Shown here piece after piece: positions 1 through 8,481 of a DNA stretch of 64,000 bases (its first letter is position 1; the number at the start of each line of letters is the position of its first letter). The notes beneath the pieces were generated by a model, which saw only the letters and a list, made by a program, of their open reading frames with translations, did no database searches and was not told where the DNA came from. Source of the stretch: an uncultured Acidimicrobiales bacterium (GTDB taxonomy: Bacteria; Actinomycetota; Acidimicrobiia; Acidimicrobiales; Bin134); assembly GCA_951813325.1 (NCBI GenBank), contig OX638350.1:3453954-3517953 (forward strand), in the 5' to 3' direction. Made by a program: the position numbers and the translations under genes.

Positions 1-491
1 GCACCGGCATGGCGCTGCGGGCGCTGCGGGGGTCGGAGACCGCGGCCGAGTCCATCGGGGTGGTCTCCTGGCGGTCCCGGGTCATCGTGTTCTCGGTGTC
101 GGCCGCCATCGCCGCCATCGGCGGGGGACTGTTGGCCATGGAGGAAAAGCAGGTCAGCTACGAGGCCAACTACGACCCCCAGATCGGCCTGTTCTGGCTG
201 GTGGTCGTGGTGGTGCTGGGCGCCCGCACCGTGGAGGGCGGCATCCAGGCCGGCGTGGCCTTCGTAATCTTCCCCGTTCTGGTGCTGGAGCGCTGGCTGC
301 ATCTCGACGGGGCGTGGCGGTTCGTGCTGTTCGGCTTCGCCGCCATCTCGTTCGCCCGCCACCCCGAGGGCCTGCTCGAGCACGGCAAGCGCCGATCCCA
401 AGCTGCGATGCAGCGCCTGTTCACCCGCCGCCCGCCGGTGGCGGCCGCGGCCGGCGCCGGGGGAGCAGCCGGGCCGGGAGACGAGCCATGA
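1..491 (+). CDS. livM: Branched-chain amino acid ABC transporter permease, C-terminal part (LivM-like)
   Basis: The gene is truncated by the window start; the frame is open from the first base, so the methionine codon at position 9 is probably internal. About 160 residues are visible. They begin with a motif of the form ALRALRGSETAAESIG, the cytoplasmic loop of LivM/LivH permeases that couples to the ATPases. Three to four hydrophobic segments follow (FSVSAAIAAIGGGLLA, GLFWLVVVVVLGAR, GVAFVIFPVLVL). The tail is a disordered Ala/Gly/Pro stretch. LivM forms the inner-membrane channel together with LivH. The stop overlaps the next start (ATGA at 488-491), so translation is probably coupled to livG. 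The size of the missing N-terminal part, and whether LivH is fused to it, cannot be seen. Confidence 0.85.
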   Translation, partial: TGMALRALRGSETAAESIGVVSWRSRVIVFSVSAAIAAIGGGLLAMEEKQVSYEANYDPQIGLFWLVVVVVLGARTVEGGIQAGVAFVIFPVLVLERWLHLDGAWRFVLFGFAAISFARHPEGLLEHGKRRSQAAMQRLFTRRPPVAAAAGAGGAAGPGDEP

Positions 492-1258
492 GCCTGCTGG
501 CCGCCGACGGCATCACCAAGCGGTTCGCGGGCATCACCGCCCTCCAAGGCGTGTCCATCGCCCTCGACGAGGGGGAGCGGGTGGGCCTCATCGGCCCCAA
601 CGGCGCGGGCAAAACCACCCTGTTCAACTGCCTGTTGGGCCTGTTGCGCCCCGACGCCGGGTCGGTGAGCTTCGACGGCCGCGACATCACCCGCCTGCCC
701 GTCTACCGCCGTGCCCGCCTCGGCATCGGACGCACCTTCCAGCGGGTGGAGCTGTTCAGCGGGTCGTCGGTGCGCGACCACCTGCTGTTCGCCCACCGAA
801 TACGCCTCGGCACCGGCGCCCTGTGGAAAGACCTGCTCGGCCTGGGCCTGCCCAAGCCCGCCGAGATCGAGCGCTGCGACGCCCTGTTGGAGAGCCTCGG
901 CCTCGGCGGCATGGGCGACGAGCCCATCGAGGCCCTCAGCCTTGGCCAGAGCCGGCTGGTGGAGGTGGCTCGAGCGCTCATGACCCAGCCCCGGGCGGTG
1001 CTGCTCGACGAGCCCTCCTCGGGCCTCGACCGGGCCGAGACCACCGCGCTGGCCGACACGATGGCCCGCATCCAGGCCGAGCAGGGGTTCGGCCTGCTGC
1101 TGGTAGAGCACGATGTGGAGCTGGTAGCCACCTTCACCGAGCGCACCTATGTGCTCGACTTCGGGCGGCTGATCACCCACGGACCCACCTCCGAGGTGAT
1201 GCGCGACCCCGAAGTTCGGGCCGCCTACCTGGGCGACTTCGCAGCAGGCCCATCATGA
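488..1258 (+). CDS. livG: Branched-chain amino acid ABC transporter ATP-binding protein LivG
   Basis: This is a 256-residue ABC ATPase that powers uptake of branched-chain amino acids or related amides. Walker A is GPNGAGKT (residues 36-43), the signature is LSLGQSRLVEVARAL, and Walker B is AVLLDEPSSGLD. The length is normal for LivG. The ATG at 488 was chosen over the upstream in-frame start at 314 because it overlaps the permease stop as ATGA and because ABC homology starts here (SLLAADGITKRFAGITAL). Its own stop overlaps the next start (ATGA at 1255-1258), so livM-livG-livF form a tightly coupled operon. The substrate cannot be read from the sequence; this family includes leucine, urea and short-amide importers. 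Confidence 0.92.
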   Translation: MSLLAADGITKRFAGITALQGVSIALDEGERVGLIGPNGAGKTTLFNCLLGLLRPDAGSVSFDGRDITRLPVYRRARLGIGRTFQRVELFSGSSVRDHLLFAHRIRLGTGALWKDLLGLGLPKPAEIERCDALLESLGLGGMGDEPIEALSLGQSRLVEVARALMTQPRAVLLDEPSSGLDRAETTALADTMARIQAEQGFGLLLVEHDVELVATFTERTYVLDFGRLITHGPTSEVMRDPEVRAAYLGDFAAGPS

Positions 1259-2034
1259 CCGATGCCCCCGCCACCGCCGCCGCCGAAATAGCCGGCCCCG
1301 TCCCGCTGTCCCTCCCCGTGCTGGAGCTGCGCCGGGTGAACGCCGCCTACGGGCCGTTCCGAGCCCTGTTCGACGTGTCCCTGTCGGTGGGGGAGGGTGA
1401 GACGGTGGCCTTGTTGGGCCGCAACGGCGCGGGCAAGACCACCGTGGCCCGGGTGGCCAGCGGCCTGGTGGAACCCACCGAGGGCGAGGTGATGGTCGAC
1501 GGCAACGACTTCACCAAGGCTCGGGCCCACCGCTACGCCAAGGCCGGGGTGGTGCACGTGCCCGAGGGCCGGGCCGTGTTCCCCGACTTCTCGGTGGAGG
1601 AGAACCTCACCCTGGCCTTCTCCCGCACCCGCGACCGGGCCGAAGTGCGCGAGGCGCTGGGCCGGGCCTTCGAGCTGTTCCCCCCCATCGCCCATCGCCG
1701 CCGCCAAATCGCCGGCACCCTCTCGGGCGGCGAGCAGCGCATGCTGGCCATGGCCCGGGTGCTGGTGGAGACCCCCCGCCTGCTCATCGCCGACGAGCTC
1801 TCCCTCGGCCTGGCCCCCATCGTCACCGACGAGGTTTATGCCGTGCTCACCCGCATCCGCGCCGCTGGCACCGCTCTCCTCATCGTCGAACAGCACATCG
1901 GCCACGCCCTCGCCCTGTGCGACCGGGCCATCTTGTTGGACCACGGCGCCATAACCTGGCAAGGCCCCTCCGACGAGGCCGCCCGAGCCGTGGGTGCCTC
2001 CCTCTTTGACACCAGCGGCGACTCAAAAAGTTAA
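1255..2034 (+). CDS. livF: Branched-chain amino acid ABC transporter ATP-binding protein LivF
   Basis: This is a 259-residue second ATPase of the importer. Walker A is GRNGAGKTT, the signature is LSGGEQRMLAMARVL, and Walker B is LLIADELSLGL, followed by a switch histidine region LIVEQHIGHAL. An N-terminal extension of about 20 Ala/Pro-rich residues precedes the ABC fold. The start overlaps the livG stop (ATGA). It is the last gene of the + strand cluster and converges on the livK-type gene that ends at 2259. No substrate-binding protein is visible in this cluster; it may lie upstream of the window, or the cluster may share the binding protein at 2259-3749 (inference). Confidence 0.92.
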   Translation: MTDAPATAAAEIAGPVPLSLPVLELRRVNAAYGPFRALFDVSLSVGEGETVALLGRNGAGKTTVARVASGLVEPTEGEVMVDGNDFTKARAHRYAKAGVVHVPEGRAVFPDFSVEENLTLAFSRTRDRAEVREALGRAFELFPPIAHRRRQIAGTLSGGEQRMLAMARVLVETPRLLIADELSLGLAPIVTDEVYAVLTRIRAAGTALLIVEQHIGHALALCDRAILLDHGAITWQGPSDEAARAVGASLFDTSGDSKS

Positions 2035-2068
2035 ACTTTGGGCCGCTTCGCCTGCTACTTAACTTTTT
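2025..2068. terminator. AT-rich inverted repeat between convergent liv clusters
   Basis: AAAAAGTTAA (2025-2034) is followed 24 bases later by its exact complement TTAACTTTTT (2059-2068). The left arm contains the livF stop codon and the right arm ends in a T run. The position between convergent operons fits a bidirectional terminator, but the stem is AT-rich and the loop is long, so this is a modest call. The rest of 2069-2258 shows no gene on either strand that I can support. Confidence 0.4.
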
Positions 2069-2258
2069 CGTCTAAAAAACATAAGTGGTATTTGAACCGC
2101 TTGCGTCTGAGCTTGTTTGGGATGGATGTAGTGGAACCCCCGTCCCCTGCCAGAGGGCGTGCTGGGCAGCAGCCCTTCCATTTCGGCCAAATCACCGTCT
2201 TCTAGCAGAGGCGCCCTGCCCAGTGCCCCGCGAGGCGGAACACCGGGCAAGCACGGGT

Positions 2259-3749
2259 CTAGTTGCCGAAGGTTCCGGTCTCGCCCTCGAAGGAGATCAC
2301 ATCGCTGATGGGCACGTAGCGGGCGCCGTCGGCATCCACCACCAGCTCTTCGATGCGCCCGGCCTCCACCATGTAAGAGTCGTTGGCCCCGTCCATGGCC
2401 CGCGGGGAGTTGCCCAGCGCGCCCCGAGACTCGAAGTCCACCTGCCACATCGCCCGCATCAGGTTGGTGCGGTTGATGCCGCCGTCCATGCCGGCCGCGG
2501 CCAGGAGCACCTCGTGCAGAATCTCGCCGACGATGTAGCCCAGGGCATGGGAGGCGGCTTCGGGATCGACGCCCTGGTCCACCAGCGAACTCCGCACGAA
2601 CTGCACCCACTCGTCGTCGGCCAGCGAGGCGTCGGACACATCTTTTTGGGTGTTCACCAAGCGGACTCCGTTGGCCAGCGGCCCGATGGGCGCCCAGAAC
2701 AAGGAGATGCTCTGGCACCCGTTGGACACCAGCACCATCGGCTCCCACGACAGGCTGGCCACGGTGGCCACCGACTGCGGACAGAACGCCCCCGAGGAGG
2801 CCACCACCAGCACGTCGGCATCGCTGGCCGCCAGATTGATCACATCGGCGCCCACGGAGTCAGCCTGCGGGTCGTGCTTGATCTCCTCCACCACCTCGAT
2901 GCCCAATCCGGGAGCGCACTCGTTGAAGGCCACCCGCCACGCCTCACCGGCGTCGTTGCCCAGCGACAAGATGGCCGCAGTGGCGCCCGAGCCGACCTCG
3001 TCGGCCACGTGCTGGCACCACACCCGGGCCTCGGTCTCGTACGACATCAGCGCCCCGGTGGTCCACGGGTAGTTGGCGGGATCGCCCCATTCGGGCAGCC
3101 CGGTCAGGTTGAAGAGCTGCGGTATGCAGTTCTCGTCCAGCACGTCGCGCACCGCCAGGTTGTTGGGGCTCCCCAGAATCCCGGCGAACCCCAGCAGGTT
3201 CTCGACGTCGATCATCTCCTCCACATTGGTCACCGTGCGGGTCGGCACGTAGCCGTCGTCCCGGCTCACCATCACCACGTTGCGCCCGTTGATCGGGCCC
3301 ACCCGTTCGAAGTAGAGCTGGATGCCGTCGCTGATGGTGCCGAATCCGGCCAGCGGCCCCGATCGGGGCAAGCTGCTGCCGAAACGGATCTCGGTGTCGG
3401 TCACCCCGGTGTAGTCGTCCCATTCATCGGGGCACTCGGCGATGTCGATCACCGCACCGCCGCCCAACTCGGTGATGTTGGGATCGGAGGGCTCCCCCGG
3501 CTCGGGCGTAGGCTCGTCCTCGTCCTCCGGTTCCGGCTCGGGCGTAGGCTCGTCCTCGTCCTCCGGTTCCGGCTCAGGTTCGTCCTCGTCCTCCGGTGCG
3601 GGGGCGGGCTCGGGCTCGTCGGGCCCCTCCTCGGGGGCCGAGGTTGCCGGTGCGGACACCGGGGCGTCATCGTCGTCGTTGCCGCAGCTGCCAGCCACCA
3701 GGGCGAACACCGCAAACAGCCCGAACAAGATTCGCAGAGACTTCGACAT
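2259..3749 (-). CDS. livK: Substrate-binding lipoprotein of a branched-chain amino acid type ABC transporter
   Basis: This is a 496-residue periplasmic-binding-protein type I fold (LivK/amide-binding family). The N-terminus is a lipoprotein signal: a basic MSKSLR, a hydrophobic core and the lipobox LVAGSC with Cys22. Residues about 23-95 form an unusual Asp/Glu/Pro-rich linker built from DEDEPTPEPEPE-like repeats. The binding domain follows, starting near EIRFGSSLPRSGPLAGFG, the usual ligand-loop region of this family. It is the last gene of the minus-strand cluster livG-livF-livH-livM-livK, 51 bases after the permease. The long acidic linker probably holds the domain away from the membrane (inference). 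Ligand specificity cannot be called. Confidence 0.88.
   Translation of the reverse strand: MSKSLRILFGLFAVFALVAGSCGNDDDDAPVSAPATSAPEEGPDEPEPAPAPEDEDEPEPEPEDEDEPTPEPEPEDEDEPTPEPGEPSDPNITELGGGAVIDIAECPDEWDDYTGVTDTEIRFGSSLPRSGPLAGFGTISDGIQLYFERVGPINGRNVVMVSRDDGYVPTRTVTNVEEMIDVENLLGFAGILGSPNNLAVRDVLDENCIPQLFNLTGLPEWGDPANYPWTTGALMSYETEARVWCQHVADEVGSGATAAILSLGNDAGEAWRVAFNECAPGLGIEVVEEIKHDPQADSVGADVINLAASDADVLVVASSGAFCPQSVATVASLSWEPMVLVSNGCQSISLFWAPIGPLANGVRLVNTQKDVSDASLADDEWVQFVRSSLVDQGVDPEAASHALGYIVGEILHEVLLAAAGMDGGINRTNLMRAMWQVDFESRGALGNSPRAMDGANDSYMVEAGRIEELVVDADGARYVPISDVISFEGETGTFGN
3501..3600 (-). repeat. 36-bp tandem repeat coding the acidic Pro linker of the binding lipoprotein
   Basis: Two exact 36-bp copies (3501-3536 and 3537-3572) and a third partial, diverged copy (3573-3600) encode the DEDEP(T/E)PEPEPE linker. 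The unit is a multiple of three, so copy-number change would alter linker length without a frameshift. Confidence 0.85.
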
Positions 3750-3800
3750 TGGGCAATCCCTCCTGAGATTGAGCTGCCCGATAAAAGCAGCCCCCCTATC

Positions 3801-4973
3801 CTACGCGTCCCCAGCGACAATTTCAGCCTGGGGCGGCCGGGGCGCCACCGGCATGAGCCGGGCCTTGATCCGCCGGAACCCGTGGGCCGCCCCGCCGGGC
3901 AGCGCGAAGATGATGGCGATCAGCAGTCCGCCCAAAATGGCCGTGCCGTACGGCCCCTCCAGGGCCACGTCGGTGCCCGGCAGGGTCTGGGTCTGGCTCG
4001 ACCAGTGGGGCACGAACTGGATGGCCAGCCCGCCCACCACCGCGCCGTGCAGCGTCCCCGCACCCCCCACGATCAACCCCACGATCAGCAGAATGGCCAG
4101 CGAGAAGCCGAACTCGTCGGCGCCCACGAACCCCGAGTGCATGGCCAGCATGGTCCCGGCCACGCCGCCCACCGCCGCGCTGATGCCGAAGCTCAGCGTC
4201 TTGTAGGCGGCCAGGTTCACCCCGTTGGCCGCCGCCCCCAGCGGGTTGTCCCGAATGGCCACCAAGGCCCGCCCCACCCGGCCGGCCAAGATGTTGCGCA
4301 CGAGCCAGAAGCACACCAGCGCCACGATCACCAGCAGAAAATACTTGTACACCGCCTCCTCCTGCCGACCGGTCAGCCCGTCGGGCACCCGCGAGCCCAC
4401 CCCGGGCACCGCATGGAGCCACTCGGTCACGGTGTCGAGCGGGGCCCACGCCGGGGCCTCCAGGTCGCTGTCGATCAACAGCCCGTTGCTGCCCCCGGTG
4501 CGATCGGCCACCTTGTCGAGGCGGATGATCGACGGGAACACCGCGGCCACCGCAAACGTCAACAGCCCCAGGTACAGCCCCTGGATGCGCAGCGCGGGGA
4601 TCCCGAACAGCACCCCGAACATGAACAGGCCCGGCACCACCACCCCGAGCGTCGACAGGTACGACCAGTGGAAATCGTTCACCAGCACCGCAGTGAGATA
4701 CGCCCCCGACCCCACGAAGAAGCTGTGGCCCAACGAGAGCTGCCCGCTGTAGCCGGTGGCGATATTCAGCCCCAGCACCGCCACCATCAACGCGATGGCC
4801 TGGCTGAGATTGCCCAGCCCCACCGTGTAGCGGTTGCCGAAGACGGTCGGGCTGTAGGTGTCGGCGATCAGAAACGGGATCAGCGCCACCACCAGGGCGA
4901 ACAGCGCCCACCCGATGATCTGGCGCCGCCGGTGCCGCCGGCCGCCCGCGACCACAATCCCCAGACCCCGCAT
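3801..4973 (-). CDS. livM: Branched-chain amino acid ABC transporter permease LivM
   Basis: This is a 390-residue multi-spanning permease. Family motifs include GYSGQLSLGHSFFVGSGAY near the N-terminus and the coupling loop GRALVAIRDNPLGAAANGVN, followed by further helices (GGAGTLHGAVVGGLAIQFVP). An upstream GTG at 5000 would add nine residues. The ATG at 4973 was chosen because GGGGAG lies at a normal Shine-Dalgarno distance before it. It sits 40 bases after livH and before the binding protein in one operon. Extra hydrophilic sequence around residues 180-215 lengthens the protein compared with short LivM members. Confidence 0.9.
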   Translation of the reverse strand: MRGLGIVVAGGRRHRRRQIIGWALFALVVALIPFLIADTYSPTVFGNRYTVGLGNLSQAIALMVAVLGLNIATGYSGQLSLGHSFFVGSGAYLTAVLVNDFHWSYLSTLGVVVPGLFMFGVLFGIPALRIQGLYLGLLTFAVAAVFPSIIRLDKVADRTGGSNGLLIDSDLEAPAWAPLDTVTEWLHAVPGVGSRVPDGLTGRQEEAVYKYFLLVIVALVCFWLVRNILAGRVGRALVAIRDNPLGAAANGVNLAAYKTLSFGISAAVGGVAGTMLAMHSGFVGADEFGFSLAILLIVGLIVGGAGTLHGAVVGGLAIQFVPHWSSQTQTLPGTDVALEGPYGTAILGGLLIAIIFALPGGAAHGFRRIKARLMPVAPRPPQAEIVAGDA

Positions 4974-5013
4974 CACACCCGCTCCCCGCCGAGACAGCAC
5001 GCCAATGCCGCCA

Positions 5014-5961
5014 TCACACCCGCTCCACCCGGGTCGATCCGAACAGGCCGGTGGGCCGCACCAGCAGCACCACCAAGATCACCGCCACCGCGGTGGCCAG
5101 GGCCAGCTCGCTCAAGTCCAAGAACGTCACCAGCAGGTTGCGGGCCAGCCCCACCACCAGGCCGCCCAGCACCGCTCCCACCATGGAGTCCAGCCCGCCC
5201 AGCGCGGCCGCGGCCAGCGAGAAGATCAGCACCCGAAGCATGATCGACGGCTCCAGCAGCAGATCGGGCACCACCAGCGCCCCGCCCAGCGTGCCGATGG
5301 CCGCGGCCAGCGCCCATCCGAACCCCAGTGTCGGCCCCACCCGGATCCCCACCAGCCGGGCCGACTCCAGATTCGACGACACCGCCCGAAAGGCCAGTCC
5401 CGTCTTGGTGCGCGACAACAGCAGATACAGCAGCCCCACCACGGCGAACACGGTCCCCAGGTTGCCGATGGTGCGCCAGGTGAGCTGGGCGATGCCCCAC
5501 TCGATGGGCGCCCCGCGGGGGAACATGCTGGGCAGGCTGCGGGTGCGGAACCCCCACACGATGCCCACCGCCGAGTCGATGATCAACAACAGCCCCAGCG
5601 TCACGATCACCAGGGGCAGCACGTGGTCGGGCGGGAACGGCCGGATGAACACCCGCTCCACAAACGCCGCCACCGCGGCGCTGGCCACCATGGCGCACAC
5701 CACTGCCACCGCCACCGGCAGGCCCTGCTCCACGCTGAATACGTACACCAGGTACACGCCCAAAAGCGCCAGCGAGCCCTGGGCGAAGTTGATGAACCCG
5801 GTGGACTTGTAGATCATCACCAGCGCCAGCGCCACCGACGCGTAGGTGGCCCCGTCGCTCAGCCCCCGAAAGAACTGGGCCAGCCACAGCTCCCCATTCG
5901 ACAGCTTGTCCAGCGAGATGTCGAACACGCCCAAGAGCGATGCCAGCCCATCTGTAGCCAT
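5014..5961 (-). CDS. livH: Branched-chain amino acid ABC transporter permease LivH
   Basis: This is a 315-residue integral membrane permease with about eight hydrophobic segments. Typical LivH features are GLSDGATYASVALALVMIYKSTGFINFAQG (shown by its parts GLSDGATYASVALAL and INFAQGSLALLGVY) and the coupling region TGLAFRAVSSNLESARLVGI. It partners LivM in the channel. The gene starts 3 bases after the livF stop and is followed by livM, consistent with one transcript. Confidence 0.92.
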   Translation of the reverse strand: MATDGLASLLGVFDISLDKLSNGELWLAQFFRGLSDGATYASVALALVMIYKSTGFINFAQGSLALLGVYLVYVFSVEQGLPVAVAVVCAMVASAAVAAFVERVFIRPFPPDHVLPLVIVTLGLLLIIDSAVGIVWGFRTRSLPSMFPRGAPIEWGIAQLTWRTIGNLGTVFAVVGLLYLLLSRTKTGLAFRAVSSNLESARLVGIRVGPTLGFGWALAAAIGTLGGALVVPDLLLEPSIMLRVLIFSLAAAALGGLDSMVGAVLGGLVVGLARNLLVTFLDLSELALATAVAVILVVLLVRPTGLFGSTRVERV

Positions 5962-5964
5962 CGC

Positions 5965-6678
5965 TCAATACCCCAGGTAGGCCCGGCGGACATTGTCGTC
6001 GGCGGCCAGCTCGCCGGCCGGGCCCGACAGCGCCACCTCCCCGGCCTCCAGCACGTAGGCCCGGTCGGCCACCCCCAGCGCCAGGGCAGCGTTCTGCTCC
6101 ACCACCAGCATGGTGGTGCCCGCCTCGGCGTTGATGGCGGTGAGCTGCTCGAACAGCGACCGGGTGATCATCGGCGCCAGCCCCAGCGACGGCTCGTCCA
6201 ACAGCAGCAGCGTCGGCCGCAGCATCAGCGCCCGGGCGATGGCCAGCATCTGCTGCTCGCCCCCGCTCAGGCTGCCCGCGGCCTGGCTGCGCCGCTCGCC
6301 CAGCACCGGGAAGGCCTCGTACCACCGCTCGGCGTCGGCCCGCACCTGGCCGTCGGTGCGCACGAACGCCCCGGCCAGCAGGTTCTCGTCCACCGACAGG
6401 TCGGGGAACGTCCCCCGACCCTGGGGCACGTGGGCCACCCCCCGCCGCACGATGTCGGCGGTGCGGCGCCCGGCCAGCTCCTCGCCCGCCAGCCGGATCG
6501 ATCCCTCCACCGCCACCATGGCGCACAGCGCCCGCAGCGTGGTGGTCTTGCCCGCCCCGTTGGCCCCCAAGATCACCGCGATCTGCCCTTCGGCCACCGA
6601 GAAGTCGATGCCGTGCAGCACCCGGATGTCCCCGTAGGCCGCCTTCAGCCCCCGCACCTCCAGGTAGTCGGCGCTCAT
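5965..6678 (-). CDS. livF: Branched-chain amino acid ABC transporter ATP-binding protein LivF
   Basis: This 237-residue ABC ATPase has Walker A GANGAGKTT, signature LSGGEQQMLAIARAL and Walker B LLLLDEPSLGLAP, with the LivF-typical HVPQGRGTFPDLSVDENL after the Q-loop. The length is normal for LivF. It is the second gene of the minus-strand operon, 37 bases after livG. It is a paralogue of the gene at 1255-2034 but clearly diverged, so the two transport systems are not a recent duplication. Confidence 0.93.
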   Translation of the reverse strand: MSADYLEVRGLKAAYGDIRVLHGIDFSVAEGQIAVILGANGAGKTTTLRALCAMVAVEGSIRLAGEELAGRRTADIVRRGVAHVPQGRGTFPDLSVDENLLAGAFVRTDGQVRADAERWYEAFPVLGERRSQAAGSLSGGEQQMLAIARALMLRPTLLLLDEPSLGLAPMITRSLFEQLTAINAEAGTTMLVVEQNAALALGVADRAYVLEAGEVALSGPAGELAADDNVRRAYLGY

Positions 6679-6715
6679 GGCCGCCGCTCTCGACAGGCGC
6701 TCCGACCCGGCGCCG

Positions 6716-7477
6716 TCACTGCTGGCTCCCCAAGTAGGCCTCCACCACCGCCGGGTCGCTCTGCACCTCGGCGGGGGCGCCCTCGGCGATCTTGGCCCCG
6801 AAGTCCAGCACCACCACCTTGTCGGACACCCCCATCACCATCCCCATGTGGTGCTCCACCAGCAACAGGGTCATTGAGTGCCGCTCGGCCAGCGCCGCCA
6901 AAAGCTCGCCCAGCTCGCCCACCTCGGTCTGGGTCAGCCCAGTGGCCGGCTCGTCCAACAGCAACAGCCGGGGCCGACCGGTCAGCGCCCGGGCCAGCTC
7001 CACCCGCTTCAGGGTGCCGAACGGAAGCCCCGCCGCGGGATGGAAGGCCGCGTCGGCGAGCGACAGCTCCTCCAGCGCATCCCACGCCGTGCGGGCCAGC
7101 TCGGCCTCCTCCCGGCGCGACCCCCAGCGCAGCGCGGCCCGCAGCGCCCCGATCTTGGAGCGGTGATGGGCGCCCACCATCACGTTTTGAAGCACGGTCA
7201 TGCCCGGCCACAACGCCAGGTTCTGAAACGTGCGGCCGATGCCCATGCCGCTGACGGCATGGGCCGGGCGGCTCAACAGGTCGGCCCCGTCGAAGCCCAC
7301 TGCCCCCTGTTGGGCGTCGTACACCCGGCTCACCACGTTGAACAACGTGGTTTTGCCCGCCCCGTTGGGCCCGATCAGCCCGCAGATGCTGCCCTCGTCC
7401 ACGGTGAACGACAGCTCCCGCAGGGCGGTGACCCCGCCGAAGCGCACCGTGACCCCCGCCACATCCAACAAGGCCAT
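6716..7477 (-). CDS. livG: Branched-chain amino acid ABC transporter ATP-binding protein LivG
   Basis: This 253-residue ABC ATPase is the first gene of the minus-strand operon. Walker A is GPNGAGKTT and Walker B is LLLLDEPATGL. The ABC signature is atypical: LPFGTLKRVELARAL in place of LSxGQ. LivG proteins commonly carry this LPYG-type form, so it need not mean loss of function. The operon then continues livF-livH-livM-livK, a complete importer set including the binding lipoprotein. Confidence 0.92.
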   Translation of the reverse strand: MALLDVAGVTVRFGGVTALRELSFTVDEGSICGLIGPNGAGKTTLFNVVSRVYDAQQGAVGFDGADLLSRPAHAVSGMGIGRTFQNLALWPGMTVLQNVMVGAHHRSKIGALRAALRWGSRREEAELARTAWDALEELSLADAAFHPAAGLPFGTLKRVELARALTGRPRLLLLDEPATGLTQTEVGELGELLAALAERHSMTLLLVEHHMGMVMGVSDKVVVLDFGAKIAEGAPAEVQSDPAVVEAYLGSQQ

Positions 7478-7522
7478 AATCCCCCCGACCTTATCCCGCC
7501 GGCTTCACCAGGCCGGGAAGCC

Positions 7523-7786
7523 TCACCCGCCGACGAGGCTGGCGATGGCCCATACCACGATCAGCGTGCCCACCACGATCATCACCACGCTGCGCCCCAC
7601 CTGCGGACTCTCCGGCTCGTCGGTGCTGCCCGGCGGAGGTGGGGGACCGGGTGAACGCCTCCGAGGGCCGTCGGGGTTGATCAACGCCGCAATATTTCCC
7701 ACCGCCAGCGCACCCCCCAGCGCCAGCAGCAAAAACGTGATGATGTCCGGTCCTCCCAGCACCCTCCCAGTCTCGCGCCTGTACAT
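7523..7786 (-). CDS. Small two-helix membrane protein, unknown function
   Basis: The product is 87 residues with two hydrophobic helices: ITFLLLALGGALAVGNIAAL near the N-terminus and VVMIVVGTLIVVWAIASLVG at the C-terminus. They are joined by a Pro/Arg-rich hydrophilic loop (PRRRSPGPPPPPG). The ATG at 7786 lies 2 bases after the methyltransferase stop and was preferred over far upstream starts, which would overlap that gene almost completely. A GTG at 7762 is an alternative. No family is recognised. It is probably cotranscribed with the methyltransferase. Confidence 0.55.
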   Translation of the reverse strand: MYRRETGRVLGGPDIITFLLLALGGALAVGNIAALINPDGPRRRSPGPPPPPGSTDEPESPQVGRSVVMIVVGTLIVVWAIASLVGG

Positions 7787-7788
7787 AC

Positions 7789-8334
7789 CTATACATAGAG
7801 GTGTACCGACACCGCGTAGTCGCCGCTGGCCCAGCGGGTCCGGTCCCAGGTGGCGTACCGCTCCGACAGGGCCAATCCGGCGGCTGAGCAGTCGGCGTCG
7901 TACTGGTCGAGCCCGTAGCCCTCGCCTCGCAACTGGAACCCGGCCACCAGTGCGCCCCCCGGCGCCAGGTGGGCCGCGCACCGGGCCACCACGGCGGCCT
8001 CGGTGCCCGGCGCGGTGAACAGCACCACGTTGCCGGCCATCACCACCGCGTCGAACACCTCCCCCAAGTCGAACACAACCAAGTCGAGTTGGTGCCAGGC
8101 CAGCTCCGGCGCCTTGGCCCGAGCTCCCGAGATCATCTCCGAGTCGATGTCAACCCCGGCCACCTCATAGCCCCGCCGGGCCAGCTCCACCGCCACCCGA
8201 CCCGTGCCGCAGCCCGCGTCCAGCACCCGACCCGCACCACCCAACAGCCAATCCACGAAGCCGGCCTCCCCGTGGGGGTTGTGCCCCTCGGCCTCCAGGC
8301 GCTCCCACCGGGCGTCATAGTCCCGCCCCGACAT
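7789..8334 (-). CDS. Class I SAM-dependent methyltransferase
   Basis: This 181-residue protein has the Rossmann methyltransferase motif I VLDAGCGTGRVAVELARRG (about residues 36-54), motif II VAGVDIDSEMI and a later GNVVLFTAP/LAPGGALVAGF strand region. It has the short Methyltransf_25/11 architecture with no extra substrate domain, so the substrate is unknown. The start at 8334 (SGRDYDARWERLEAEG) was chosen because the sequence becomes family-like there; an ATG at 8358 would add eight residues. It is followed directly by the small membrane protein gene. Confidence 0.8.
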   Translation of the reverse strand: MSGRDYDARWERLEAEGHNPHGEAGFVDWLLGGAGRVLDAGCGTGRVAVELARRGYEVAGVDIDSEMISGARAKAPELAWHQLDLVVFDLGEVFDAVVMAGNVVLFTAPGTEAAVVARCAAHLAPGGALVAGFQLRGEGYGLDQYDADCSAAGLALSERYATWDRTRWASGDYAVSVHLYV

Positions 8335-8407
8335 CCGCCCACCCCAAGTCGATCCCACCCGCCGAGCTTCTCACAGGCAACCAGCCGCAGTCCCGCATTC
8401 CGCTCTG

Positions 8408-8435
8408 TTGGATCTAGCACCCCCGCTGCTATAGT
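8408..8435 (+). promoter_or_regulatory. Candidate sigma70-type promoter for the coiled-coil gene
   Basis: TTGGAT (8408-8413) and TATAGT (8430-8435) are separated by 16 bases and lie about 45 bases upstream of the ATG at 8482. A GAGGGAG ribosome site at 8469-8475 precedes that start. Confidence 0.4.
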
Positions 8436-8481
8436 GATTCCATTCGCTTCCCCCTCTCCTACCCTCTTTGAGGGAGTTTGA

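Noticed and set aside
2085..5243. 1052-codon + strand frame over the liv genes
   Set aside because: It covers livK and livM coding sequence on the other strand, and its product is His/Gly/Pro-rich without family features.
4858..7254. 798-codon + strand frame
   Set aside because: Shadow of livH, livF and livG on the minus strand; low-complexity product.
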